Shown: positions 1 to 8,942 of the stretch, piece by piece
Position numbering within the stretch: the first letter of the stretch is position 1
Layout of the letters: every line of letters starts with the position of its first letter
NCBI GenBank assembly: GCA_964523395.1
Contig: CAZFXS010000008.1
Coordinates: 1 to 64,000, forward strand
Direction: 5' to 3'
DNA: 64,000 bases
Source of the DNA: JANYJZ01 sp964523395
Lineage (GTDB): Bacteria; Bacteroidota; Ignavibacteria; UBA10030; SZUA-254
Position numbers and translations under genes: made by a program
Notes under the pieces: model-generated
What the model was told of the DNA's origin: nothing
Databases searched by the model: none
The model's input: only the letters and a program-made list of their open reading frames with translations

Positions 1-278
1 TTACGTTGTAGCTGCAGATGTAATCCCCGTGTCTTGTTCAACCTCCATTGAACGTTCCACGAGGTGTGTCATCGCAAGCAGAAGCATCACTGGTAGATGA
101 TAGGTAGTGCTTGAGAGCGCGCAAATCGTGCATATAGCAAACATCCACAGTGGCGTTGATGCGTAAAATGCCAAAAAGATCTGGCCTAGCGGGAAACTGC
201 CGTTCGTGTTGACGGCGGGTCTCGTACAGCGAGCCTCGGGTACATTTTTTATCAACAATATTCGAAAGGATGCATTCC
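1..278. other. Leader region upstream of first cold-shock gene, no convincing gene
   Basis: No recognisable gene lies here. Two overlapping minus-strand reading frames exist but neither resembles a known protein and both oppose the cold-shock gene. The stretch just before the gene holds a short GC-rich hairpin-like segment (about 208-238). Cold-shock genes often have long structured 5' leaders; that this is one is inference from position. I saw no convincing -35/-10 pair. Confidence 0.35.
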
Positions 279-479
279 ATGGAACAGGGAACTGTGAAAT
301 GGTTTAACGGAGCCAAAGGTTACGGCTTCATTTCACGTCAAAACGGCGAAGATGTTTTCGTCCACTTCAAGGCCATCACCGGCGACGGTTACAAGACCCT
401 GAACGAAGGCGATAAGGTCCAGTTTGATGTGGAAAAAGGACCCAAGGGGTTGCAGGCAGCTAACGTTACAAAGATCTAA
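279..479 (+). CDS. Cold-shock domain protein (CspA family)
   Basis: Small single-domain nucleic-acid chaperone of 66 residues, the usual CspA length. It binds single-stranded RNA/DNA and melts secondary structure in the cytoplasm. The N-terminus GTVKWFN, the RNP1 motif KGYGFI and the RNP2-like motif VFVHF are all present. The frame is open from an upstream ATG at 270, but a GAAAGGA ribosome-binding site at 264-270 sits 8 bases before the ATG at 279 and overlaps the upstream ATG, so 279 is preferred. It is followed at once by a strong intrinsic terminator, so it is probably monocistronic. Its codon use is more GC-rich than that of the second cold-shock gene downstream. Confidence 0.95.
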   Translation: MEQGTVKWFNGAKGYGFISRQNGEDVFVHFKAITGDGYKTLNEGDKVQFDVEKGPKGLQAANVTKI

Positions 480-499
480 CTTTTAACTGCGACAATCTA

Positions 500-535
500 A
501 CCCCAGTCGGTCCGTACGACTGACTGGGGTTTTTC
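500..535 (+). terminator. Intrinsic terminator of first cold-shock gene
   Basis: A perfect 9-bp stem, ACCCCAGTC at 500-508 with GACTGGGGT at 522-530, encloses a 13-base loop and runs into TTTTTC. It begins 21 bases after the stop codon and separates the two cold-shock genes. Confidence 0.9.
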
Positions 536-572
536 TATAGTGTTGCTATTTATCTCAAAGGAGATGGGGCAT

Positions 573-776
573 ATGACGCAAGGTACAGTGAAATTTTATA
601 ATCCAACGAAAGGTTTCGGTTTTATTACTGCTGAGAGCGGTGAAGAAATTTTCTTCCATAAGAGTAATGTGAAAAATACAGGATTCCGTGATGTACTTGT
701 TCAGGGAGATAATGTTCAGTTTGAATTAAAGCAGGAGCAAAAAGGAAAACGCGCGTACAATATCATGCGCGTCTGA
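573..776 (+). CDS. Second cold-shock domain protein
   Basis: A 67-residue cold-shock domain protein, paralogous to the gene at 279. It has GTVKFYN, RNP1 as KGFGFI and a divergent RNP2 (EIFFHKS, where the usual form is VFVHxS). The C-terminal half is more basic and its codons are A/T-richer than those of the first copy. The frame is open from GTG 540, but AAAGGAG at 557-563 is spaced 9 bases from ATG 573, while the ATG at 564 abuts the Shine-Dalgarno site, so 573 is chosen. The differences suggest the two copies are not recent duplicates and may have different RNA preferences or expression; that is inference. A terminator follows. Confidence 0.93.
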   Translation: MTQGTVKFYNPTKGFGFITAESGEEIFFHKSNVKNTGFRDVLVQGDNVQFELKQEQKGKRAYNIMRV

Positions 777-807
777 CGTCGGACTATTCAGATCTCAAAC
801 AATCAAT

Positions 808-836
808 AACCCGGTACAGTGTGCCGGGTTTTTTTG
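808..836 (+). terminator. Intrinsic terminator of second cold-shock gene
   Basis: A 10-bp stem with one G-T wobble, AACCCGGTAC at 808-817 with GTGCCGGGTT at 821-830, has a 3-base loop and is followed by a run of T (829-835). Confidence 0.9.
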
Positions 837-1121
837 TTTTCAGACTGCTATAAGAAACGAGAACCCGGTTGGTTTGCACCATTACAGAGGTCTTTGCATG
901 AAGATTTGGAAAGCGTTATCTTCTAATGAAGATTTCATTGGGAGCTGTTGGCGAGGATATCGAGATGTAGATTTTATTTCATAAAACTCCCGAGGAAACT
1001 AAAGTTAATTATAGATTCATCGGAAAGGCAATTCTATTCCATTCTCACTTCGTCTTATTAGAATATTACTAAACCGGAGCTTATTAGGAAAAACAAGTGA
1101 ACATTTTAATCTTAGGTACAT
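837..1121. other. Gene-free spacer
   Basis: A/T-rich spacer of about 285 bases between the cold-shock terminator and the secreted BNR-repeat gene. I found no reading frame, hairpin or clear promoter worth naming. Confidence 0.5.
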
Positions 1122-2651
1122 ATGCGAATAGTTTATGATTCGAATATTATCCTGAAGACTTTCTTTATTGCTCTGTGTAGGAAATTTCATTTCTCCGTAT
1201 TCTTTTGGATGTTTTCTTTCTCAACTTTATTCTCACAAACCGATGATCTCTGCACTCTTCTTGAGTGGGATAATCAATTACAGATAACACATACTGGTTG
1301 TCTCTCTTACGTTCCGGAAATGATTTCAACGGGTAATACCGTTCATCTAATCTGGTTTGGCTTTCCCTCACCGCCATACGATACAACTTGCACTGGGGTT
1401 CTCTACTCGAGAAGCACGGATGGGGGAGAAACGTTTTCAGAGCCTCTGCAATTACTAACATACGAAGGAGCATACGGTAACCAGGGCAGGATTGCCGCGG
1501 CTGGTGATTTCGTTTACATTTTGCATGCTGTTCGAGCTCCTGCACCGGCGTATTCTAATATTGGATTGTTACGAAGCAGTAATGCAGGAGAATCGTGGGA
1601 ATCGTTAATAATACCAAGTGATGCATGGCCCCGATCAATCGCCGCACGAAACTCAGAAGTATTCATTTACTTTGCTAACACTTACGCACCAGGTCAACTG
1701 TATACCGGTGTTATGAGAAGTCAAGATTATGGTAATACATGGGATACTCTTGCCATTGGTTTACCCCCCGTTTTGAATAGCTCAGTTCGAAAAATGTCAG
1801 TTTCCGCCGCTGGAATTCATATCGCTTATAATTATGGCGGACACTTTTCAATAGAAACTATGTACATACGAAGCACAGACTTTGGAATGACTTGGTCTCA
1901 ACCTGAAACACTCTCAACTGATGATTATTGGCATTCACACTCGTCTGATATTGCAACTGATGACTCCGGAAGAATCTATGTGACATGGAATGATGGGAAA
2001 TACGGTGGAGATTTTTCAGGGACAATTATTCTTCGACGAAGTACAGATAATGGTGAGACTTGGCTTCCAGAGCAGATTATTTCGGAAGATGGGGTTGCGG
2101 TATTTCATAAGATTGATGTTAAAGATTCAACCGTAGGAATTGTGTGGGAGGTTGATTCTAGCTCGACTTGGACAATTGAGTCCAGAATGAGCATTGATCA
2201 TGGTGAATCATGGTGTGATATAACCAATATTAGCCGGCTTGCGCGACGAACTGGAGATCCTTGGATAAGTATTAGTGATTCCAATATTCATTATGCGTGG
2301 GATAACGATTCTTCGAACTTATCTCAAATCTATTATCGCCGCTCACATCGTACACTTACATCAGTAGCTAATTATGAGCAAATTCCCCGTGAGATAAAAC
2401 TATACCAGTCATATCCTAATCCGTTTAACTCTCAAACTATCATCCGTTTTGATTTGTCGGAAAGTGATTTCGTAGACCTCAGGGTCTATGACATTGTAGG
2501 AAGAGAGGTTTCGAAGTTAGTCGAAGAGCGAAGATTTCCGGGACATTACACTGAAAGTTGGAATGCAGGTGGGTTTCCTAGCGGTGTATACTATTATCGC
2601 TTGCACACAAAACATTCAATACTTACAAGAGCAATGGTCTTAATGAAATAA
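1122..2651 (+). CDS. Secreted BNR-repeat (sialidase-fold) protein with T9SS sorting domain
   Basis: A 509-residue predicted secreted protein. A hydrophobic signal segment lies at about residues 12-38, ending near FSTLFSQ. The middle holds six or more Asp-box (BNR) motifs of the form S-x-D-x-G-x-x-W: STDGGETF, SSNAGESW, SQDYGNTW, STDFGMTW, STDNGETW and SIDHGESW, indicating a sialidase-like six-bladed propeller. The last ~85 residues form a type A T9SS sorting domain, with YPNPFN followed by an immunoglobulin-like fold ending AMVLMK. The Asp boxes do not prove sialidase activity; I cannot identify the catalytic Arg triad, so it may only bind. The start is uncertain: the Shine-Dalgarno is weak and a later Met (MFSFSTLF) would also leave a signal peptide. 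Its base composition is clearly A/T-richer than the housekeeping genes nearby, as is common for fast-evolving surface proteins. Confidence 0.8.
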   Translation: MRIVYDSNIILKTFFIALCRKFHFSVFFWMFSFSTLFSQTDDLCTLLEWDNQLQITHTGCLSYVPEMISTGNTVHLIWFGFPSPPYDTTCTGVLYSRSTDGGETFSEPLQLLTYEGAYGNQGRIAAAGDFVYILHAVRAPAPAYSNIGLLRSSNAGESWESLIIPSDAWPRSIAARNSEVFIYFANTYAPGQLYTGVMRSQDYGNTWDTLAIGLPPVLNSSVRKMSVSAAGIHIAYNYGGHFSIETMYIRSTDFGMTWSQPETLSTDDYWHSHSSDIATDDSGRIYVTWNDGKYGGDFSGTIILRRSTDNGETWLPEQIISEDGVAVFHKIDVKDSTVGIVWEVDSSSTWTIESRMSIDHGESWCDITNISRLARRTGDPWISISDSNIHYAWDNDSSNLSQIYYRRSHRTLTSVANYEQIPREIKLYQSYPNPFNSQTIIRFDLSESDFVDLRVYDIVGREVSKLVEERRFPGHYTESWNAGGFPSGVYYYRLHTKHSILTRAMVLMK

Positions 2652-2703
2652 CAATCACGTCTCACTTCTGCACAAAGATTTTCAGGAACTTCACTTTGCA
2701 ACC

Positions 2704-5259
2704 TCACATCATCCCATGCGGATCAATATCGAGCGTCATTTTCACCGATTTGGTTTTTCCAACAGGTGAACCGCGATACTGATCTATCGCCTTCCGTAAC
2801 GCCTTATGAAGCAGTGATCCCGAAGGATCTTTTTCACGGATTCCTTTGACGACAATATGCCACCGGTACATGTTTTTGATTTTTGGAATCGCGGCAGAAG
2901 CGGGCCCCAGAATCAGTTGGCCGGATGCCAAGCGTTTCATCAATTCTCCTAGTGCTGTCGCATGCTTTATCACTTCCTGCTCATTCTTTCCCTTGAACTC
3001 GATCAAGGCAAGACGTGAGAAAGGCGGATAGTAAAGCTCTTTCCTGTGGGCAATTTCTTCATTGTAAAACGAAATGAAATCATGCGTAACGACATGGCTG
3101 AGCACGGAATTTCCCGGCTGAAACGTCTGTATCACTACTTCACCCGCAAGCGCACTCCGTCCTGCCCTGCCGGCAACCTGCGTCAGCAACTGGAACGTCC
3201 GTTCCGAAGAACGGAAGTCCGGCAGAAGCATCTGCGTGTCTGCCGAGATAACGCCCACCAGCGTCACGCGCGAAAAATCCAATCCCTTCGCCACCATCTG
3301 CGTGCCGAGGAGAATGTCGGCTTCCCCTTCCGAAAACCGCTTCAGCATCGCGTCGTGCGCGCCGCGTTTTGTCGTGGTATCGAGATCCATGCGGATGATT
3401 CTTGACAACGGGTATGCTTCCTGCAATTCATCTTCCACACGCTGTGTCCCAAACCCGCGGTACGTAATATCTGTCGAGCCGCATTGCGGACAGGTATCCG
3501 GCGGCTGTTTTACCAGCCCACAGTAATGGCAACGGAGATGGCGTTGCGTTTGATGATATGTCAAAGAAATATCACACCGGTCACATGTTTCGACATAGCC
3601 GCAATCCGGGCATTCAACAAATGAAGAAAACCCTCTCCGGTTCTGAAGTAAAATAATCCCCTCTTTTTTCCCGAGACGGCCTTCAATTTTTTCCTTCAGA
3701 ACATCAGACAGAGAACCAAACTCGAATTTTCTTTTATCGCTTCTGGCTTTGACCGCATCGGCTTTGAATTCCGCCAAGCGCTCTTCGCGGAAGAGCAGGA
3801 GTTTTCTTTTTCGCTCCGCGGTCATATCGACAATGTCTATTACGGGCAACTTCGCGGCATCGACACGTTCCGGCAGTTCAATCAGCGTGTATTTGCCGTT
3901 CATGGCATTCGCGTACGATTCCATGGAGGGTGTCGCCGAGCCAAGCACAACCGGCACATTCAGAAACGATCCCCTGATGATCGCGACATCACGCGCGTGA
4001 TACCGCGGCGTCTGATCGAATTGTTTATAGGAAGGTTCATGTTCTTCGTCGACAATAATCAGCCCGATGTTATTTAATGGCGCAAAGACTGCCGATCGTG
4101 GGCCTATGACTATGAAATACTTTCCCTCCTTTGTCAGCCGCCACGCGTCATACCGCTCACCCGCGGACATCTTACTGTGAAGCGCCACTACCTGATCGCC
4201 GAAGTGAAATTTAAACCGGCGGACAATCTGCGGCGTCAGGGCAATTTCGGGGACAAGCACAATGGCCGACTTCCCTTTGTCACGCACGTTCCGGATTGCC
4301 TCTATATATATCTGTGTTTTGCCGCTCCCGGTAACACCATGAAGCAGATATGTCTGGAATTTTCCGGCATCGATTCCCGCATTAATAACAGACAACGCTG
4401 TATTCTGATGCTGATTAAGGACAATATCTTGTGCCCCCAGCGCCGACTCATAAAGATCATATTCCGAAACACGTATGACCTCCCGTTGGGTAAGCGAAAC
4501 AACTCCCTTTTTCTGCAATGATTTTAATGCCGATAACGACGTTTTCGTCTTCTTTAATAACTCCAGAATAGATACCGTACCATTTTCCATGGCGGCCAGT
4601 GCATGAACAATATCCCGTTGTTTTGTAAATCGTTTGCCGTTGACTGCTGAAAGCCATTGATGCCACGAGGATCTTGCCTCATCAGTCACCTCAACAGCCA
4701 ACTCATATTTTTTCTTCAGCGATTGCCCGGGATGGTTTTCTTCTATCCGGATAAATCCCTTTTCGGATAGTCCGGAAAGAAGTGACAGGATATTTTTCGA
4801 AGCAAGTTTGTTTTTCAGCTGAGTGTATGACAACGATTTCTTTTCGATAAGCAAGCGGAGAATTTCCGCCTGGCGCGGGGAAGACGCAAGCTGTTCAAGC
4901 GCCGATTCGGGATTTTCAACCGCAAGAGTAACCATGCGCTTCCCCGGTTTCGTCGCGCCCTGCACAAGCACCGACCGCAGAACTTCGCCCATCGGCGCGC
5001 AGTAATATTCCGAAATCCATTGTGATAACTTCAGCAATTCATCGGAAAGCAATGGTTCTGTATCGAGAACATCAAAGATCGATTTAGTGTTCTTTACGGG
5101 TGACTGAGAAACAAATCTGACTGCAATGCCGACAACCGTTCTCTTCCCAAACGGCGCAGAGACACGCATGCCCGGTTTCAGCGTTTCACCGAATTCCTGA
5201 GGAACGTGATACGTAAACAACGAATCAATGGCTACCGGTATGGCAAGTTCAACAAACAT
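2704..5259 (-). CDS. priA: Primosomal replication helicase PriA
   Basis: An 851-residue superfamily 2 DNA helicase that reloads the replisome at stalled forks. The order is an N-terminal 3'-end-binding domain (about 1-110), a winged-helix region, a helicase core with Walker A GVTGSGKT (about 308-315) and a DEEH box, and a zinc-binding segment with the CPDCG, CDRC, CHYCG and CPQCG cysteine pairs, followed by the second RecA lobe with a GRAGR motif. It is longer than the E. coli enzyme (about 730 residues), partly because of a charged insertion after the DEEH lobe (around FREERLAEFKADAVKAR), an insertion I associate with Bacteroidota PriA. It lies 54 bases downstream of the putative methyltransferase gene and may be co-transcribed with it. 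Confidence 0.97.
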   Translation of the reverse strand: MFVELAIPVAIDSLFTYHVPQEFGETLKPGMRVSAPFGKRTVVGIAVRFVSQSPVKNTKSIFDVLDTEPLLSDELLKLSQWISEYYCAPMGEVLRSVLVQGATKPGKRMVTLAVENPESALEQLASSPRQAEILRLLIEKKSLSYTQLKNKLASKNILSLLSGLSEKGFIRIEENHPGQSLKKKYELAVEVTDEARSSWHQWLSAVNGKRFTKQRDIVHALAAMENGTVSILELLKKTKTSLSALKSLQKKGVVSLTQREVIRVSEYDLYESALGAQDIVLNQHQNTALSVINAGIDAGKFQTYLLHGVTGSGKTQIYIEAIRNVRDKGKSAIVLVPEIALTPQIVRRFKFHFGDQVVALHSKMSAGERYDAWRLTKEGKYFIVIGPRSAVFAPLNNIGLIIVDEEHEPSYKQFDQTPRYHARDVAIIRGSFLNVPVVLGSATPSMESYANAMNGKYTLIELPERVDAAKLPVIDIVDMTAERKRKLLLFREERLAEFKADAVKARSDKRKFEFGSLSDVLKEKIEGRLGKKEGIILLQNRRGFSSFVECPDCGYVETCDRCDISLTYHQTQRHLRCHYCGLVKQPPDTCPQCGSTDITYRGFGTQRVEDELQEAYPLSRIIRMDLDTTTKRGAHDAMLKRFSEGEADILLGTQMVAKGLDFSRVTLVGVISADTQMLLPDFRSSERTFQLLTQVAGRAGRSALAGEVVIQTFQPGNSVLSHVVTHDFISFYNEEIAHRKELYYPPFSRLALIEFKGKNEQEVIKHATALGELMKRLASGQLILGPASAAIPKIKNMYRWHIVVKGIREKDPSGSLLHKALRKAIDQYRGSPVGKTKSVKMTLDIDPHGMM

Positions 5260-5313
5260 TATTCAGTTATTTATCCTCGGATTTACTTAACATAGCAGCA
5301 ATGATTCTGATGG

Positions 5314-6069
5314 TTATTTTCGCACAAAGATAAATGCGTGATTTTCGAATGCGGGCAAATCGATGAACATCCCGTAATTCTTATAGAATACTTCGCGGAA
5401 TCCTAACCGCGCCATTGTTGACCGCAACCCTTTATCGGTAATCCCCCATTGTGTGATGTTGTGAATGTCTTTCCAGGGTTTCTGAAAAACAGGATGAATT
5501 TCCTCCTTATGATCATATACATACCGGGTAACTTCCCCATGATCTGAAACCAGCTCTATATATTTTTCGAACGGAAGGTTTGTAAGCCTAATACTTTCAT
5601 CTCCCTGTATGAATTGTTGATTATAGATGACAAAACAAGAGCAGTTTTGTGAATATCGTTCCAACACTTCATTCCAATCCGGATTCGCCTGATGCAAGAG
5701 AACATCAAACAAAAAAATGACATCAACCACCCCGACCTTTTTTATAACAGCTTGAGAACCAAAATCTTCCGGCACGACTTCAAGATTCGGAAACTGCCGC
5801 AGTTTTTCCTTAAGGCCGGGAGGGAAATCGGTATCGGCAAGAACTCCCCTCTCAATAGAAAATGTTTTCAACATGTACAACGTGTATGCCGCATTGACAT
5901 TCCACACACCGCCAAGATCCGCGAACGATTTCGCTTGTGGACAAAACTTTTCAAATGCCAGATCGATAAGGCGAAGCTTATCCCGGTTGACGTAAATATT
6001 ATAGCCTTGCAACAGGTTTGGCAGATTGCGGAAGCCCTTCAGGGCTTTTCGCCAGAGCGCGGTGGTCAT
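5314..6069 (-). CDS. Putative class I SAM-dependent methyltransferase
   Basis: A 251-residue cytoplasmic protein. A segment reading FADLGGVWNVNAAYTLYML resembles the glycine-rich motif I of Rossmann methyltransferases, VLADTD fits the acidic motif II strand, and DVIFLFDVLLH fits motif IV. The substrate cannot be guessed. The frame opens at a TTG (6090), but the first ATG is at 6069; neither has a clear Shine-Dalgarno and the ATG is chosen. It is immediately upstream of priA on the same strand. Family assignment rests on these degenerate motifs only, so it could also be a methyltransferase-fold protein without activity. Confidence 0.55.
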   Translation of the reverse strand: MTTALWRKALKGFRNLPNLLQGYNIYVNRDKLRLIDLAFEKFCPQAKSFADLGGVWNVNAAYTLYMLKTFSIERGVLADTDFPPGLKEKLRQFPNLEVVPEDFGSQAVIKKVGVVDVIFLFDVLLHQANPDWNEVLERYSQNCSCFVIYNQQFIQGDESIRLTNLPFEKYIELVSDHGEVTRYVYDHKEEIHPVFQKPWKDIHNITQWGITDKGLRSTMARLGFREVFYKNYGMFIDLPAFENHAFIFVRK

Positions 6070-6167
6070 GGAGTTCTGAAATTTCCGCAATCAATTTCGT
6101 GAAAAGAGGAGGGAGATGCAACTATTTTGAAATGCAAGGGCTGTCCTAATTTGAAAATTTTGGAATC

Positions 6168-6240
6168 TTGTTATGGTATCCCGTTCTGCAGGACTTACCA
6201 TAACGACCGACCGCACCCTGAGCGGAGGCGAATGGTGCTC
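6168..6240. repeat. Double-hairpin intergenic repeat-like element
   Basis: Two dyads lie side by side. GTTATGGTA at 6170-6178 pairs perfectly with TACCATAAC at 6196-6204, and GCACC at 6213-6217 pairs with GGTGC at 6234-6238 around CTGAGCGGAGGCG. The second half resembles the CACCCTGAGCGGAGTCGAA-type intergenic repeats that I recall from many environmental bacterial genomes. Only this copy is in the window, so repeat status is inference. Confidence 0.5.
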
Positions 6241-6278
6241 AAAGTCAAACTAGGCCGTGACAACTGTATTTCCTCTTT

Positions 6279-6306
6279 TTGAAAAATCCTCCCCTTTCCG
6301 TATCTT
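6279..6306 (+). promoter_or_regulatory. Candidate promoter of the hut/folate genes
   Basis: TTGAAA at 6279-6284, a 16-base spacer and TATCTT at 6301-6306. The predicted start near 6313 would leave a leader of about 58 bases before hutI. The spacing and -10 box match the promoter candidate at 37300-37327. Confidence 0.5.
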
Positions 6307-6370
6307 GTGCAGCATTTAATTCATGTATTAATCTATTACGAATCCTTTTATCCGCTGTTAATCCGTTGTT

Positions 6371-7615
6371 ATGAATCTGGCTCTCATTAATATCAAACAG
6401 CTCGTCACTGTTTCCGCGAATGGTAAACGTGTTAAAACAGGCGCTGCGATGAAGGAACTTGGTATCATTGAAAATGCCGCGGTGATTGTCGAGCATGATA
6501 AGATTTCCTGGATCGGGCGGATGGAAGACCTGTCGATGGGGAGCCTGAAGGAAGCCGAAGTGCTTGATTGCATTGACCGCGTTGTTATGCCCGGATTCGT
6601 TGACGCGCATACCCACCTTGTGTTTGCCGGAAGCCGTGAACATGAGTTTGCAATGCGGAGCGCGGGATCAACGTACCAGGAAATCGCGGCAAAAGGGGGC
6701 GGAATTCTCAGCACAGTCGCGCAGGTGCGGGAAGCAACAAAAAAAGATCTCAAGAAAAATGCCCGTCGGTGGCTCAACGCCATTCTGAAACACGGCACGA
6801 CAACCGTCGAAATAAAAAGCGGCTACGGTCTCGATATGAGCAATGAAATCAAAATGCTCGAAGCAATCAACGAGCTCAACGATGAAGAAGTTATGACCGT
6901 CGTCCCGACGTTTCTCGGCGCGCACGCGTATCCCGCAGAGTTTAAAGAACGCAAAGAAGAATTTGTCCGCGAAATTTCCGACCGGATGGTGCCGTATATC
7001 GGATCAAAAAAACTCGCGGCATTTTGTGATGTCTTTTGTGAGAACGGATATTTTAATGTTCCGGAATGCAAACTGATTCTCACCCATGCCAAACATTTCG
7101 GCATGGTACCGAAAGTGCACGCAGAAGAGCTTTCCGCCTCAGGGGGTGCGGAGCTGGCGGCGTTACTCGGCGCGGTATCAGCAGATCATCTTGAACATGT
7201 TTCGGAAAAAGGGATTGAAGCTCTCGCGCATGCTGGGGTTGTCGGGGTGCTTCTTCCCGGCGTATCTTTTTTTCTTAATCACCAGTACGCTCCGGCGCGT
7301 GCGCTGATTGAAGCCGGTGTTCCCGTGGCAATTGCCTCGGATTTTAACCCCGGATCGTGCATGTCGTACAGCATGCCTCTTATGATGACAATCGCCTGTA
7401 CACACATGAGAATGTCTCCGGAAGAAGCCATCACAGCATCAACACTGAACGCAGCGGCAGCGGTTAATCTCTCAAACGAAATCGGCAGTATCGAGATCGG
7501 CAAAAAAGCTGATATGATCCTTCTCGACATACCGAATTATCAGTTTCTGCCATACCATTTCGGTGAAAATCATGTTGATAAGGTGGTGAAGAACGGCGTG
7601 GTGCTGGAGGTGTGA
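6371..7615 (+). CDS. hutI: Imidazolonepropionase HutI
   Basis: A 414-residue amidohydrolase that opens the ring of 4-imidazolone-5-propanoate to give N-formimino-L-glutamate, the third step of histidine degradation. The metal-binding DAHTHLVF motif (His80, His82), the KSGYGLD segment, HAEELS (further metal/substrate histidine), ADHLEH and ASDFNPGSC are all present in family order. The length is normal. It heads a plus-strand group with formiminotransferase and cyclodeaminase, which use its product. HutH and HutU are not in the window. Confidence 0.96.
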   Translation: MNLALINIKQLVTVSANGKRVKTGAAMKELGIIENAAVIVEHDKISWIGRMEDLSMGSLKEAEVLDCIDRVVMPGFVDAHTHLVFAGSREHEFAMRSAGSTYQEIAAKGGGILSTVAQVREATKKDLKKNARRWLNAILKHGTTTVEIKSGYGLDMSNEIKMLEAINELNDEEVMTVVPTFLGAHAYPAEFKERKEEFVREISDRMVPYIGSKKLAAFCDVFCENGYFNVPECKLILTHAKHFGMVPKVHAEELSASGGAELAALLGAVSADHLEHVSEKGIEALAHAGVVGVLLPGVSFFLNHQYAPARALIEAGVPVAIASDFNPGSCMSYSMPLMMTIACTHMRMSPEEAITASTLNAAAAVNLSNEIGSIEIGKKADMILLDIPNYQFLPYHFGENHVDKVVKNGVVLEV

Positions 7616-7794
7616 GAAAAGGGCAGGTTGTAAGTATAAGGTGAGAGATGCTAGGTAATACCGGATATGACATACGAGATGTAAGAAACATCGGATACAA
7701 ATTTACGAATGCCGATTTACAATTTACGATTTGAAAAAATGTCAACTCAAACCACAAAACATTTTTACTTTTGAATTTTTCCTTTTGACTTGTT

Positions 7795-8799
7795 ATGAAC
7801 CAGCTCGTAGAATGCGTCCCCAACTTTAGTGAAGGCAGAAACACTTCTACTATCGATGCCATTGCTGAAAGCATACGTAAGATTAACGACGTGAAATTAC
7901 TTAGCGTTGAACCTGATAACGATTATAACCGGTGTGTCGTAACGTTTGTTGGTACACCAAACGCAGTGCAGGAAGCAGCGTTTCAGGCAACAAAGACAGC
8001 CTCTCGACTGATCGATATGACGGGACATAAAGGCGAACATCCGCGCATCGGCGCGACAGACGTTGTACCGTTTATTCCAGTGAGTGGCGTATCGATGGAG
8101 GATTGTGTGAAGATTGCAAACGCATACGGTAAACGCGTTGCCGATGAATTACATATTCCGATCTACCTTTACGAGGAAGCCGCAAAAACTCCCGAGCGAA
8201 AAAATCTCGCGACTGTCAGAAAAGGCGAGTACGAAGGCCTTGCGGAAAAACTGAAAGATCCGGCATGGCAACCCGATTACGGTGAGCCACTGTTCAACGC
8301 AAAATCCGGCGCGACAGTTACCGGCGCGCGCGTATTTTTGATCGCGTACAATGTGAATCTCAACACCAGCAACAAAGACATCGCGCATGAAATAGCCTTA
8401 CGCATCCGTGAAAGCGGACGGACGATAAAAGCAGAAAATGGTTCAAGTATTAAAATACCCGGCTCCTTAAAAGCAGTAAAGGCAATGGGAGTATCGTTGG
8501 AACGCCACAACATCTCACAGGTATCAATTAATCTGACAAATTACCATATTACCGCCCCGCATACTGCTTTTGAAGAAGTAAAGCGCGAAGCGGGAAAATT
8601 GGGCGTCGGTGTAACCGGAAGTGAAATCGTCGGATTGATTCCGAAAGAAGCTTTGCTTATGGCAGGATCGTTTTTCAGCGATGCAAAAGGAAAAAACGCT
8701 CAGGAAGATCAGTTGATTATCCGTGCGATTGAAGCGCTGGGATTAAGTCAGTTGGAGAAGTTTGATCCGAAGAAGAAAGTTATTGAGTATATGCTTTGA
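7795..8799 (+). CDS. ftcD: Glutamate formiminotransferase
   Basis: A 334-residue enzyme moving the formimino group from formiminoglutamate to tetrahydrofolate. The N-terminus MNQLVECVPNFSEGR is diagnostic of the FTCD N-terminal subdomain, and TGHKGEHPRIGATDVVPF carries the conserved catalytic-region histidines. It is encoded as the transferase alone, unlike the fused mammalian enzyme; the deaminase half is the next gene. It lies 179 bases after hutI. That spacer is A/T-rich, has repetitive TTTACGA-like words and ends in CTTTTGACTTGTT just before the ATG, without a clear ribosome-binding site. Confidence 0.95.
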   Translation: MNQLVECVPNFSEGRNTSTIDAIAESIRKINDVKLLSVEPDNDYNRCVVTFVGTPNAVQEAAFQATKTASRLIDMTGHKGEHPRIGATDVVPFIPVSGVSMEDCVKIANAYGKRVADELHIPIYLYEEAAKTPERKNLATVRKGEYEGLAEKLKDPAWQPDYGEPLFNAKSGATVTGARVFLIAYNVNLNTSNKDIAHEIALRIRESGRTIKAENGSSIKIPGSLKAVKAMGVSLERHNISQVSINLTNYHITAPHTAFEEVKREAGKLGVGVTGSEIVGLIPKEALLMAGSFFSDAKGKNAQEDQLIIRAIEALGLSQLEKFDPKKKVIEYML

Positions 8800-8942
8800 G
8801 AAAGAAAGTATGTGAGTAGTTGAGATGATGAGAGATAGAAAATGCTTCAAGATACAAGTTTCACGTTTCATATTGAACACTAAATATCTAACACCTATAC
8901 ATGAAACTTTTTTGACTTTCTTATTTTAATAGCGGAGTTCCA

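Larger units (their letters stand above)
6070..6370. other. Intergenic region with double-dyad repeat and hutI promoter
   Basis: A gene-free stretch of about 300 bases between divergent genes. It holds a two-hairpin element (6168-6240) and a promoter-like pair (6279-6306), both listed separately. Nothing else is recognisable. Confidence 0.6.

Noticed and set aside
1..316. Two overlapping minus-strand frames at the left edge
   Set aside because: They overlap each other and the cold-shock leader, have no recognisable motifs or ribosome-binding site, and contradict the direction of the supported gene.
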